This document shows positions 23,451-34,211 of a DNA stretch of 64,000 nucleotides, piece by piece; the first letter of the stretch is position 1, and every line of letters starts with the position of its first letter. Position numbers and translations under genes: made by a program. Source of the DNA: Macrolepiota albuminosa (taxonomy: Eukaryota; Basidiomycota; Agaricomycetes; Agaricales; Agaricaceae); NCBI GenBank assembly GCA_027475525.1, contig JAMWFC010000056.1, positions 310,001 through 374,000 on the forward strand. Reading direction: 5' to 3'. The notes under the pieces are model-generated. The model ran no database searches. It was not told the origin of the DNA and saw only the letters and a list, made by a program, of their open reading frames with translations.

Positions 23451-25046
23451 TCACAGCGCAGATGATAAATTTGAATAACTAGGAGGTGATTGTCCGTCAT
23501 GCAACTGGCGTGCAAGTTCGTGTTGCTGGGTCTGGAGTTCAAGGATACGTTGGCTGAGAGCTTCTATCCTATACTCTACAAGTCCACTCTGGGAGAAGGT
23601 CTCGGATGTACCACTGTGAGTGCTTTCACGTGAGTGTATCCTCTCCATTTCAGTCTGTAATTGGTCACGCTGTTGTTGAACAGCTTCTCTCTCATCAGCG
23701 ATTCGTGCAAGGTAGTCTACATGAACTATGTTATTGACAATGATTTGATCGGAAATAATTGATACTAACCAGTTTTGTCCAGAGGTTGAACGTAATTCTT
23801 ATTGTACGGGAGAGGAATCGGAGCAAGGGGAATGAATGATGCTCGGCGCCGTTGGCGTAGGCAGAAGATCACGAAAATTGCGAGTATCCCCAAACCAACC
23901 AGACCACCTACTACACCACCTATGATCGCTCCAATTGGATGCGTAGATGTTTGTGTAGACGATGCATTTGAGCTTTGCCTCCACAAAGAATTTGTTTCAT
24001 TCAACAAACCAAAAAAAAAAAACAATAGACATACTGAAAAGGTGAAGTATCAGTTGAACTAGTTGAGCTTTGCCTGAAAACTTGTTTTATTCAGAGAACT
24101 GAAAAAAAAAACATAGACATACTCAGAAGGTGAAGTATCAGTTGAACCAGTTGTGGGTCGGGAAGCAGATGTTTGTATTTGTATTGGACCTGAACTGGAG
24201 CTTGACACACTGTTCGAGACGGACAATGAAGCCGATTTTGTGCTTCAAAAGAGCTTTAGTTCGACCGACTGATTAAGACAATGAGAGACAAACCGGAATG
24301 ATGTCGACGTTGTCGATGCTTGTGATGATGAGCTGCTTGCTGAACTAGTTGTGGCAGAGAAAAGAGGTGACGAAGTCGGGTCGGCAGAGGATGGAGACGA
24401 CAAAGCCAGGTCGGTAGAGAATGGAGACGACAAAGCCAGGTCGGCAGAGGAAAGAGATGACGAAGCCGGGCTCGTGCTTCACAAGAGCTTTAATTCAACT
24501 GACTGGTTAAGACAGAACGAGAGACAAACCCAGATGTGAATATCGATGTTGACGATGTTCCGCTGCCTGCTGAGGTATGTGTATTAATGCTCACCTCGAT
24601 CGGAACTTGATCAATTAACGTGAAATCATGTCTTCATAACTCAATCATCACTTCTACGTTCCACTGGCCAATCAAAAGGAACGTACGAATTTAGAGCTTG
24701 AAGGTGGCATGACAGCCTTGCATGTAAGTCAGTCTCTCTTCTGCTTATTATCGTGTTGGACTCACGGGGACGATGAATTGGGGCTGTTTATTGTTAGTGG
24801 CATGTTGAGGGTAGTGCTTGAAGAGTCCGTCAAGGCTCTGAGAGTCATCTCATATAAGGCATTGCCACCGCAAAACAGATAAATGCTAAATGTGGGGGGA
24901 TCGCTGGATTGAAAAGACCACGAAACAAACACGGTCCCGCCAGTGACGGCAGGACTAGGATCATGAAGTTCGATTGTACCGATGACCTGAAGAACGGCAA
25001 CGAAAGCACTGCCATTCACAGTCAAACGATCAGGCCAAGCTGACAT
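23451..25046 (-). CDS. Surface single-pass protein, paralogue A
   Basis: Multi-exon minus-strand gene; outer limits are given because the middle splice sites were not resolved. The first visible exon (25046-24762) encodes a hydrophobic start and an Ig-like beta domain (VTGGTVFVSWSFQSSDPPTF), as in fungal Kre9/Knh1-type and Ser/Thr-rich wall proteins. A Ser/Thr-rich stalk follows, with a 30-bp repeat at about 24350-24469. The exon around 24000-23765 encodes the transmembrane helix (IGAIIGGVVGGLVGLGILAI) and a basic stop (RQRRR). The last exon (to 23451) encodes a predicted coiled coil (EALSQRILELQTQQHELARQL) and ends PPSYSNLSSAL. A cell-surface sensor or adhesion role is inference. It is the leftmost of three tandem paralogues. 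Confidence 0.7.
24350..24469 (-). repeat. 30-bp coding tandem repeat
   Basis: At least three units of 30 bp start at 24380, 24410 and 24440 (GTCGGCAGAGGATGGAGACG...). They lie in the Ser-rich stalk of paralogue A and keep frame, so they lengthen the stalk by ten residues each. Confidence 0.75.
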
Positions 25047-26127
25047 GACAACGATTAGACGTACATGTAGCTACAAAGGTACAATCCGCAAAGCTTGGGC
25101 ATCACGATGGTAAAAAGGGCGAAGTGCAACCCTCGTGATGAACTATTAGTAACTATAAGAATGAACAAGGAGAGAAAATCAAGAAGATCTCCTGAAACAA
25201 TGACCCAGCTGGTGATCATCAAAGAATTCTCAGCCTTCATAGATGTCATTGTACTTGATCAGTCTATGCAGTGGGCAGTGGGCAAGAGTACTTCTGTCGA
25301 AGAGCCTGAGTACACAAGATATGTATGCAGCTTGCAAAGGGATGCTAAGTTCTATTTTTTTCGTGAAAAAAGTATTTAGATAACTGTATGCTTGGCGTCG
25401 TGTAAGGGTGATGGACAGATTGACATCTCTAAATACTTAACTTGGTCATGACGGGTGATCGATGGTGAAAATAGACCTTGTATAGTATAGATGTTAGAGC
25501 TGGCCAAGCTGAAGTCAAGGCCGTACATAATCCCGGTAACTGTGACCTTGCACCACTGTGATTACATATCGATGCATGCTTTATAGTTGAGCCATCCTCA
25601 TAACAGGCAAACTTGGCAAGACTCGTTGCACAATTCCTTGAACTCACGATCTCATCACTTGTGAACATACCTTGTGATCATCATCGTGGGTGTTCATTAT
25701 AGAGTATTTTGATGCATAGTGCGAGTCACTGTCCAAACAGGGTCCAGTGTATTTACGGTCTTTGCAGGTGGATGTCCAAAGTCTGCTTCTATGCAAAATG
25801 TGCCGGGGGAGACTATTATCCTTATTCTCCAGCCACTACATTCACCGAGGGCGACGTTTGAGCTGCTTCTTGACCTAGAGAAAGCTGGAGGACATAAAGG
25901 AGTGAGAAATTACTTGGAGCATCAGACAACCTAAATCGGACATCGGGATCTTCCGAGGATCTTGCTTGCTCTAGGCCTTGAGTACAAACAAATGACGTCT
26001 ACCGCAGCGGCCGTGGCAAATATAGCTATCACATCTGTATAGCATAGGTAGAAATCATCAATAGTAATATGCCTATTGACAAAGAGTGTTCCTACAATAT
26101 ACATGTGAATTTTGTTGAATGAACATA
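25047..26127. other. Upstream region of paralogue A
   Basis: Sequence shared with the regions upstream of paralogues B and C, including a plus-sense segment near 25850-25930 (GGAGGACATAAAGGAGT) also found at about 27885 and 31710. No gene is claimed; it is probably the duplicated promoter region. Confidence 0.5.
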
Positions 26128-27196
26128 TCACAAGGCAGATGATAAATTTGAATAACTAGGAGGTGATTGACCGTTATGCAACTGACGTGCAAGTTCGTGT
26201 TGTTGGGTCTCAAGTTCAAGGATACGTCGGCTGAGAGCTTCTATTTTATGCTCTAGAAGCCCACTTTCGGAAGAGGTCTCGGATGTACCACTTTGAGCAT
26301 TCTGACGCGAGTATATCCTCTCCACTTCGGTCCGTAATTGGTCACGCTGTCGACGAACAGCTTCTCTCTCGTCAGCGATTCTTGCAAGGTAGTCTACATG
26401 AACTATGTTATTGACATGGCTTTGACAGAAGTAATTGATACTGACCGGTTTTGTCCAGGGGCTGAACGTAATTCTGATCGTAAGGGAGAGGAATTGGAAG
26501 AAGGGGAGTCAACGATAGTCGACGCCGTCGGCGAAGCCAGAGGACCACGAAAATTGCTAGTATCCCCAAACCAACCAAACCACCTACTACAATACTTATA
26601 ACTATTCCAATTTTTGTCGTAGATGTAAATGATACAGTTGAGCTTTGCCTCCAGCTTTAGTTTGACTGACAATTCAGGAGACAATGAGAGACAAACCGGG
26701 GTAAGACCGATGATGTTGACGTTTGCGATGATCCGCTGAATGCTGAAGTAATTGTGGTAGGATTGTCCACCTCAATCGGAACTTCATCAAGTAGAGTACT
26801 GTTTTTTTCTCTTTCATAACTCGTGCATCATTTCTATGCTCCACTGGCTAATCAAAAGGAACGCACGTTTTTCGAGCCTGAAGCTCGCATATTGGCCTTC
26901 GATCTAAATCAGTTTTTCTTCTTCTTATGATCATGTTGGACTCACAATGAATTTTGGCCGAGTGATGATGGCATGTTGGCAGTAACATTTTCAGTGCTTG
27001 TCTGGACGGAGAACGTGAGGAGAATTGTAGCTTCGACACCGCAATCCAGAATGATGTTGAATATGGAGGGATCGCTAGAATCAGAGGTCCATGAAATGAA
27101 CACGGTCCCACCCAGGACAGCAGAAGAAGGAGCTTGAAGTTCGAGAGCACCAATGACATGAAGAATGACAAAGAAAGCACTGTGATTCACAGTCAA
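26128..27196 (-). CDS. Surface single-pass protein, paralogue B
   Basis: Same layout as paralogue A. The Ig-like exon is at 27196-26942 (VLGGTVFISWTSDSSDPSIF), a shorter Ser/Thr stalk follows, and the transmembrane exon near 26650-26450 reads VVGGLVGLGILAIFVVLWL with a basic RRRRR stop. The final coiled-coil exon ends at 26128 (EALSRRILELETQQHELARQL, PPSYSNLSSAL). The transmembrane and coiled-coil exons are open in the expected frames, so the copy may work. Middle splice sites were not resolved. Confidence 0.65.
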
Positions 27197-28434
27197 ATAC
27201 TCAAGGTCAAGTCAAAAAGACAGCAATTATACGTACACGTAGCTAGAAAAGCCCAGCCCACAGAGCTTGGGCATCGTGATAGTAAAAGACGAAGTGCGAC
27301 CCTCATGATGAACTATTAGTAATTATAAGAAAGGACAAGGAAAGAAAATCAAGGAGATCTCCAGAAACCATGTCGACCTGGCTTGTGATCATCAAAGACA
27401 TCACAACCTTTATAGATGACATTGCATTACTTGATCAGTCTATGCAGTGAGAGTGCTTTTGTCATAGAGCCTGAATGCTAAGTTCTTTTTTTTGCGCAAA
27501 GTGTTAATCTGGCTGTACGTTGGGCGTCATGTAAGGGTGATAGACAGATCAACTCACTGAAAGACAGGTGATTAATTGTGAAAACAGACCTTATATAGAC
27601 GTTGAAGCTGGCCAAGCTGAAGTCAAGACACCGTACGTCATTCTAGTAACTGTGACCCTGACAACAATGGATGCAGAATCATAACGGGCGGACTTGACCG
27701 ATCTCCGAGTCTGTCACACAGCTTGTGATCCTCATAATGGTGTTCGTTGTGGAATATTTAACTGATGCGGAGTGCTTTGGTGCGTCACTGTCTAGATGGG
27801 GTCCAGTGTATCCCAAGGTCCTCGCAGATGGATGTACTAAATGTGTAAGAAGACGCTTCAGCTGCTTCGTGACCTAGACGAAGCTGGAGGACATAAAGGG
27901 AGTCAAATACTTAAAAGTTACTTAGATATCAGGCAACCTTTGAAATTTGAACGTCGGGATCTTCCGAGGATCCGGTGGTTGCAAGGAAGCACTGATCTGC
28001 TTAACTGCAAAAAGCCTTTTGAAAACCTATACCGTTTCAGCGATATCAGGATTGAAGTCCGGTAGAAATCTTGGTTCTCGCCGAATCCTTATGTGTTGGC
28101 GTTTGATCATTAAGACGTACTCATCCTTCCCATCATTCAGCTGCCCCACTCCAACAGCCCCTTTCTTATTAGAATATCCCAATGGCTTTCTTCTCAAGCG
28201 AATGTTAGGTCCGTTCCTAGTGTTGAAGTAATACAAGTATGTGAATGTGAACGGAAAAGTCGAAGCTGTTCCATTGTTGATGAACACAGCTCCATCTGGA
28301 GACTAACGACTCGGATGACATCCATTGTGTCGGAAAAGTAATTTGCAATACGCAGCGAACGCGCAAGATCACTTATCATTACCTTCCGTTGATCATGAGT
28401 CAATTATCTGTATTCAATTCTCGTCACCATCACC
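27197..28434. other. Region between paralogue B and phytase fragment
   Basis: Probably the promoter of paralogue B on the left. On the right is a minus-strand piece near 28330-28240 (VFINNGT) that recurs near 32100-32000 with indels. This piece looks like a decayed exon of an unidentified gene. Confidence 0.4.
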
Positions 28435-28975
28435 ATGACTGGCAAGCCAGATGTCGAGACTGGTGAGGCCTACGCCCGCAACTCGTACGACTGCGAAGAA
28501 CGCCAGTCCTTATTACCATCTACGTCGGATGCTACCGCGACTCCTGTACCGTCGTCTTCTGACAAGCGTGATGACATCTCAAAGAGGTTCAGCGTCCTAC
28601 ACCTTGGCCTTGCTTTCCTCGCAGGAGTCATTGCATGCATAGTGACGCAGCTATTCGTCTGCCCAGGTTGTTGTGTGCATGGAAGAAATAACCACAGCAG
28701 CTCTGCAACTCAGAACAGCATCAACGTTTTCGCGCCGCCTTACGTAGGCTCGACACAAGTCCACAAGTTCCCTCCTGCGTCACCTACCAACGCGAAGCCG
28801 ACTCTTTTCCCAAGCAATGTAGGCTATCCCGGTGGGACACCAACTGGAGCCGAGCCCAATGTCATCGAAACTGCCCCTGCATATCCCACACACTCAGGAG
28901 CTGCTCAGCTTGTCACGCCTAATACACTGGGGAGCAAAGATAACAAGGAGAAGAGTTTCGATCTATTCAGGAAAT
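28435..28975 (+). pseudogene. Truncated phytase-like 5' fragment, copy B
   Basis: It encodes about 180 residues similar to the start of the phytase at 15088. There is a polar N-terminus, a transmembrane segment (LGLAFLAGVIACIVTQLF), then APPYVGSTQVHKFPP and NVGYPGGTPTGAEP up to SFDLFRK. At 28975 homology stops before the RHG catalytic motif and REV1-like sequence begins. The frame runs about 30 codons into the REV1 piece and ends at 29073. Without the catalytic domain it cannot be a phosphatase; it could at most give a small membrane protein. Confidence 0.88.
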
Positions 28976-29762
28976 ATCGGATTACTACGACGAAGATGAC
29001 CCAGCCTTTCTTGACCACAACTCTTCCAGGAGATGTCTATGGATTTCGAACCAGAAAACGGTGGGCGAGATGACAGTCAGGAACTTGAACCCCCTCCAGC
29101 GACACAGACTTCGCTTAAACAGACTTGCATGCAAGTTTATGAAGAAAGAGGGACAGGGACAGGCTGTCCCCACAGTAGATGAAGGATATGTATGGCCAGT
29201 CCCATTTTGGAGACTATGGGGAATACATGCGTCGCAAACGTGCCAAGTTGCAAATCCAGAATGCAGACATTGAGCAGGAGACTGAAAGTGATCTTTTCAA
29301 GGGACTAGCGATCTATGCAGGTCCTTAGTCGTCCTCCTTCTCCACAGCTGATTGTTTGCCAGATTAATGGATATACTCAACATTCTGTCCAGGATCTAAG
29401 GAAACTTATCGTTAAGCTTGGTGGAATTATTTCAACCCTACCTCGACAAAAAGTCGATCGTGTGAGTCCTTGACCACACTAACTAGGTTTATTTCAAAAC
29501 ACATATCATTACATGCTCTCTCACCGGTGCCAAAATGCGCGAATTTAAGCATATGAAAGTCGTCCGACCAGAATGGTTGGTTGAAAGTGCCAAAAGGGGA
29601 ACATTATTACCCTGGCAAGACTTTCTCTTCACCAAAAACGAGAGGTCAGAAAACAATTAAGGTTTCAAGGCCAAACAACCCGCTCTGCTCAACCCATCTA
29701 TGTCTTTCATAGCAATTCCCTCTCTGAGTCCTGTGCGGAACTCTGCTCCATTTCCCGTTACC
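28976..29762 (+). pseudogene. REV1 5' gene fragment, introns retained
   Basis: A diverged copy of the REV1 5' end, matching window positions about 13908-13095 but in the opposite orientation. It covers most of exon 1, the GC-AG intron, exon 2, intron 2 and the start of exon 3 (AAGCATATGAAAGTCGTCCG). Because the introns are retained, it came from DNA and not from mRNA. A 12-base deletion and many substitutions break the frame. It is joined to the truncated phytase on the left and to the 3' flank of paralogue C on the right. Confidence 0.92.
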
Positions 29763-29833
29763 TAGTAATATGATATGGCTATTGACAAAGAGTGTTTCTA
29801 CAATCTACATGTGAATTTTGACAAATGAACATA

Positions 29834-31032
29834 TTACAAGGCAGATGATAAATTTGAATAACTAGGAGGTGATTGACCGTCATGCAACTGACGTGCAAGT
29901 TCGTGTTGCTGGGCCTCGAGTTCAAGGAAACGTCGGCTGAGAGCTTCCATTTTATGCTCTAGAAGTCCACTTTCGGAGGTCTCGGATGTACCTATCCTCT
30001 CCACTTCGGTCTGTAATTGGTCACGCTGTCGACGAACAGCCTCTCTCTCGTTGGCGATTTGTGAAAAGTAGTCTACATGAACTACGTTATTGGCGTAGCT
30101 TTGACAGAAGTAATTGATACTGACCAGTTTTGTCTAGGGGCTGAACGTATTTCTGATCGTAAGGAAGAGGATTTGGAGGAAGGAGAGTAAACGATGGTCG
30201 ACGCCGTCGACGAAGCCAGAGGACCACGAAAATCACCAGTATCCCCAAACCTACCAAACCACCTACCAAACCACCTATGATCGCTCCAATTGGAGGCGTA
30301 GATGTTTGTGTAGACGATGCAGTTGAGCTTTGCCTCCGCAAAAAAATTATTTCATTGAACGACTAAAAAAACAATAGACATACTCAGAAGGTGAAGTATC
30401 AGTTGAACTAGTCATGGTTGGAGAAACGGATATTCGTATAGAACCCGACGTGACAACAGAGCTTGACGTGCTGTTCAAGGCGGACGGCAAAGCCGAGTTT
30501 GTCCTTGACAAGAGCTTTAGTTTGACCGATTGATCAAGAGACAATGAAAGACAAACCGGGGTGAGGTGGTGGGTGCTTGAATAAATGTGGTAGAATAATG
30601 AATGTCCAGGGGAACTTGATCAAGTAGAGTGTTGTCTCTTTCAAAACTCATTCAGCATTTATATGCTCCAGTGACCAACCAAAAGGAACATACGATGTTA
30701 GAGCCTGAACCTTGCATGTCAGCCTTGCACCTACATCAATTTTTCTTCTGCTTATGATCGTGTTGGACTCACGATGAAATTTGGCTGTTTATTGATAATG
30801 GCATGTTTGCGGTAACCTGTTTAGAGCTTGTCTGGACAGAGAGAGTGAGGTTGTATGCAGCTTCAGGAGTGCAATTCAGGACGATGTCAAATGTGGGGGG
30901 ATCGCTAGGATCAGAGGTCCATGAAATGGACACGGTCCCGTCTGAGATGGCAGGAGAAGAAGCTTGAAGTTGAAGTTTGAGAGCACCAATGACATGAAGA
31001 ACGACAAAGAAAGCGCTGTGATTCACAGTCAA
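29834..31032 (-). CDS. Surface single-pass protein, paralogue C
   Basis: Third paralogue. The Ig-like exon is at 31032-30769 (GTVSISWTSDPSDPPTF), then a short stalk. The transmembrane exon near 30330-30110 reads GAIIGGLVGGLVGLGILVIF with an RRRRR stop, and the coiled-coil exon ends at the TAA at 29834-29836. Against paralogue B the coiled-coil exon has lost 24 and 3 bases, both in frame. Frames therefore look conserved. Splice borders in the middle were not resolved. Confidence 0.65.
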
Positions 31033-32313
31033 ATACTTAAGGTCAAGTCAAAACGACAGCAATTATACGTACACATAGCTAGAAAAGCCCAGCCTACAGA
31101 GCTTGGGCATCGTGATAGTAAAAGACGAAGTGCGATTCTCATGATGAACTATTAGTAATTATAAGGAAGGACAAGGAAAGAAAATCAAGGAGACTCGGAT
31201 CTCCAGAAACCATGTCGACCTGCTTGTGATCATCAAAGACATCACAGCCTTCATAGATGCCATTGCAGTGCTTGATCAGTCTATGCAGCAAGAGTACTTT
31301 TGTCATAGAGCCTGAATGCTAAGTTCTTGTTTTTTGCGCAAAGTGTTAATCTGGCTGTACGTTGGGCATCATGTAAGGGTGATAGACAGATTAAACGCGA
31401 TAAATGACAGGTGATTGATTGTGAAAATGGACCTTATATAGACATTGGAGCTGGCCAAGCTGCAGTCAAGACCGTACATAATTCTAGTAGCTGTGACCCT
31501 AACAACAATGGATGCAAAATCATAACGGGCGGACTTGACCGATCTGTCACACAGCTTTTGTGATCCCTATTATGGTGTTTGTTGTGGAATATTTAGCTGA
31601 TGCGGAGATGCACTGTCTAGATAGGGTCCAGTGTATCCAAGGTCCTCGCAGGTGGATGTACTAAATGTGTGAGAAGGCGCTTCAGCTGCTTCGTGACCTA
31701 GACAAAGCTGGAGGACATAAAGGGAGTCAGATACTTAAAAGTTACTTAGATATCAGGCAACCTTTGAACGTCGGGATCTTTCAAGGATCTAAGGAAGCAC
31801 TAGAAGCATTTGAAGTCCTATATACTGTTTCAGCGATATTAGGCCCAGTAGAAACCTGTTGGCATTTGATCATAATCATTCCATCCTTCCCTGCCCCACT
31901 CCCACAGCCCCTTTCTTATTCAATATCTCATGGGCTTTTTTCTTAAGCCAATGTTAAGTCCCAGACCATCATTCCTGGTGTTGATGTAATATAAGTATGT
32001 GAATGTGAATGGAAAGCCGAAACTGTTCCATTGTTGATGAACACAGCTCCATCCATTTGAAGCGTGATCTGGAGACTACCGACTCGGATGACATCCATTG
32101 TGTCGGAAACAAAGAGATTTGAGATGAAAACAAATGAAATGTCTCATTCCAACGAACTGCTGACATACTTGGAGTGTATCCATAAAAGGATAAGGCAGAC
32201 AGATTACCCGCCTTATTCTCATGCTAGCCTCAGCTCACACAAACACGCAAGATCACTTATCATTATGTTCCATTGATCATGAGTCAGTTATTTGCATTCA
32301 ATTCTCCATCACC
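31033..32313. other. Region between paralogue C and phytase fragment
   Basis: Collinear with 27197-28434, with small indels. It holds the presumed promoter of paralogue C and the same decayed minus-strand piece (QMDGAVFINNGT) near 32100-32000. Confidence 0.45.
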
Positions 32314-32646
32314 ATGACTGGCAAGCCAGACGTCGAGACCGGCGAGGCCTATGCCCGCAACTCGTATGACTGCGAAGAACGCCAGTCCTTGCTGCCATCT
32401 ACGTTGGATGCTACCGCGACTCCTGTACCGTCATCTTCTGGCAACCCTTTTGACGTCTCAAAGAGATTCAGCGTCCAACACCTTGGCCTTGCTTTCCTCG
32501 CAGGAATCATTGCATGCATAGTGACGCAGCTATTTGTCTGCCCAGGTTGTTGTGTGCATGGAAGAAATGACCACAGCAGCTCTGCAACTCAGAACAGCAT
32601 CAACGTTTTTGCGCCGCCTTATGTAGGCTCAACACAAGTCCACAAG
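32314..32646 (+). pseudogene. Truncated phytase-like 5' fragment, copy C
   Basis: About 111 codons very similar to copy B at 28435, ending at STQVHK. At 32646/32647 homology stops and the tyrosine-recombinase retroelement begins. The rest of this phytase copy was not found to the right of the element. Confidence 0.88.
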
Positions 32647-32688
32647 TGGCTTTCTCGGAGAGCCCGAGGGACGAGGGCGATCCGAGAA

Positions 32689-32782
32689 TTGGGTCTATGT
32701 GATGAGTCAGCACTAGTGGCAAACACAAATTTTCTGTGTTAGCCACCATCGCGGAAGCTGCTCATCTCACCCATAGACCCAA
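32689..32782. repeat. Long imperfect hairpin near the YR element's left end
   Basis: Outer arms TTGGGTCTATG...GATGAG (32689-32706) pair with CTCATCTCACCCATAGACCCAA (split: CTCATC at 32761, CCATAGACCCAA ending 32782). Inner arms TGGCAAACACA and TGTGTTAGCCA flank a short AT loop. Together they give a hairpin of about 94 bases just before the gag-like gene. It could be a structured 5' UTR or a terminal recombination signal. Confidence 0.75.
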
Positions 32783-32844
32783 GATAAGAGATCTTTTTGG
32801 TCGAGTTAGCACACTGAACTAGAACAAGAACCGCGAGAGAAAAA

Positions 32845-33777
32845 ATGGAATTACATAGTAGCAACCCACATGAGCTTTCATGCCCCGATTTTGCATCCGA
32901 GGCCTTCGCAGGCGCCAGGGCCGCCATGCGTGAGGCACACGAAGACGTGGACAACGCGGCCGCTTGCGCAATGATGACTCAGGTCTGGACGGCCACGAAC
33001 CAGGCGGAACGTGCGATCTGGGACACCAGGGTGAGAGAGCAGGAGGAGCTGGAGGCTGAGAGGACACGCGACAAAGACGCCCAAAGACAAAGGGAAATGG
33101 AGGCCAGGGAGCAGGAGGAGAGGGCTGCCATGGGGGAGGAGCTTAGGAGGAATAAGCTGAAGTACTTGGAGATTCCCATGCGTCCCCCACCCATGCTCCC
33201 AGTTGAGATACCATCGAGGTATGCGACGTCGAAGCTCCAGAAGGGACAGTACGTCGAGTTGTGGTACTTTACCAATGCGGGCCTCAAGTACGCAAGGGCA
33301 AATGATGCGACAGTCGACGACGATGTGATAGTGGCGGTTGCGGGCAAGGACGGCAAGGTAGACCTGATACCGGCAGCGACAGTGAGGGATTCGAAGTCAG
33401 TGGTTCCGGACAGGTTCCTGACCTGGGATGATTTCACAATTGCAGTCCGACGGGTTCTATTCGCTATAGAAGCGGCAGCATGGACCGAGCAGCGGATCAC
33501 CATGCTGGCCAACTTCTGGGGTAGGCTCCAGTCGCACCCCTACAGAGCCTCTTCAGACCCTCTTGACACAGTGGCTCTTCTTCTCTACCAGGATGAACAG
33601 AGGAGGGCCTGGCACCAGGCAATAGGATCACCCATGGGAGCATGGGACATCAGCATTGTAGATGATTCGATCCTGGCCAGGACCAGAGAGGAGGTCTACA
33701 GAGAAGACAGAAGGAGGAAGGATAGAGAGCGGGACAGCCTGGTGAGTCTGACCACTGTTGACTACGAGCCAATCTGA
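32845..33777 (+). CDS. Gag-like protein of YR retroelement
   Basis: Intact frame of 310 codons. A charged, Glu/Arg-rich coiled-coil region (residues about 60-115, EQEELEAERTRDKDAQ) precedes a folded C-terminal half (ILPVEIPSRY-like, VPDRFLTWDDFTIAVRR, TMLANFWGRLQSHPYR). Proteins of this kind come just before the RT in fungal YR retroelements, where they are taken as Gag. The zinc-finger part of Gag appears to lie further on in another frame at 34316-34579. Function is inferred from position. Confidence 0.7.
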   Translation: MELHSSNPHELSCPDFASEAFAGARAAMREAHEDVDNAAACAMMTQVWTATNQAERAIWDTRVREQEELEAERTRDKDAQRQREMEAREQEERAAMGEELRRNKLKYLEIPMRPPPMLPVEIPSRYATSKLQKGQYVELWYFTNAGLKYARANDATVDDDVIVAVAGKDGKVDLIPAATVRDSKSVVPDRFLTWDDFTIAVRRVLFAIEAAAWTEQRITMLANFWGRLQSHPYRASSDPLDTVALLLYQDEQRRAWHQAIGSPMGAWDISIVDDSILARTREEVYREDRRRKDRERDSLVSLTTVDYEPI

Positions 33778-33889
33778 CCAGGCAACCACTTTCTCCCTCA
33801 TCTGACAACGACTTGTTCGTGCCACACTCCACCAACATGCCACATACTCGGGGATACGATATACTTTGTGACACTGCACACACGCCACA

Positions 33890-33975
33890 CCTCTATCGAA
33901 ACCATGCCTGCTACACCTGCCACACCTGCCACATCTGCCACATCTGCCACACCTGCCACGCATTCACACATGCCT
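33890..33975. repeat. 9-bp microsatellite (CTGCCACAY)n
   Basis: About six units of CTGCCACAC/CTGCCACAT lie between the gag-like frame and the zinc-finger frame of the YR element. In one frame they spell repeated Cys-His-Thr/Ile. Confidence 0.8.
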
Positions 33976-34211
33976 CATACTCGATGCATCACTATGATGC
34001 ACGCAATGATAAATCCCACACGCATGATGTATTGACGTGTCATACAATCAATCACTATGCCCCACGCACATTACCACAGTGTAGCAAGAGAGGATTGCTC
34101 TGCTAGAGGCAAGGGGAGCCGCACGAGGACGCACATGTCGCTCAAGGAGTCCCTGGAGCAGATATCACAGGTGGCAACGGGGTACCAGCTCCAGGGAGAG
34201 GCCGTCTCACC

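Noticed and set aside
33900..33975. CRISPR-like array
   Set aside because: Units are 9 bp with no spacers, in a eukaryotic genome; it is a simple repeat.
33813..34106. Cys-His-rich protein from the CTGCCACA repeat
   Set aside because: It is the translation of a microsatellite; there is no conserved zinc-finger spacing.
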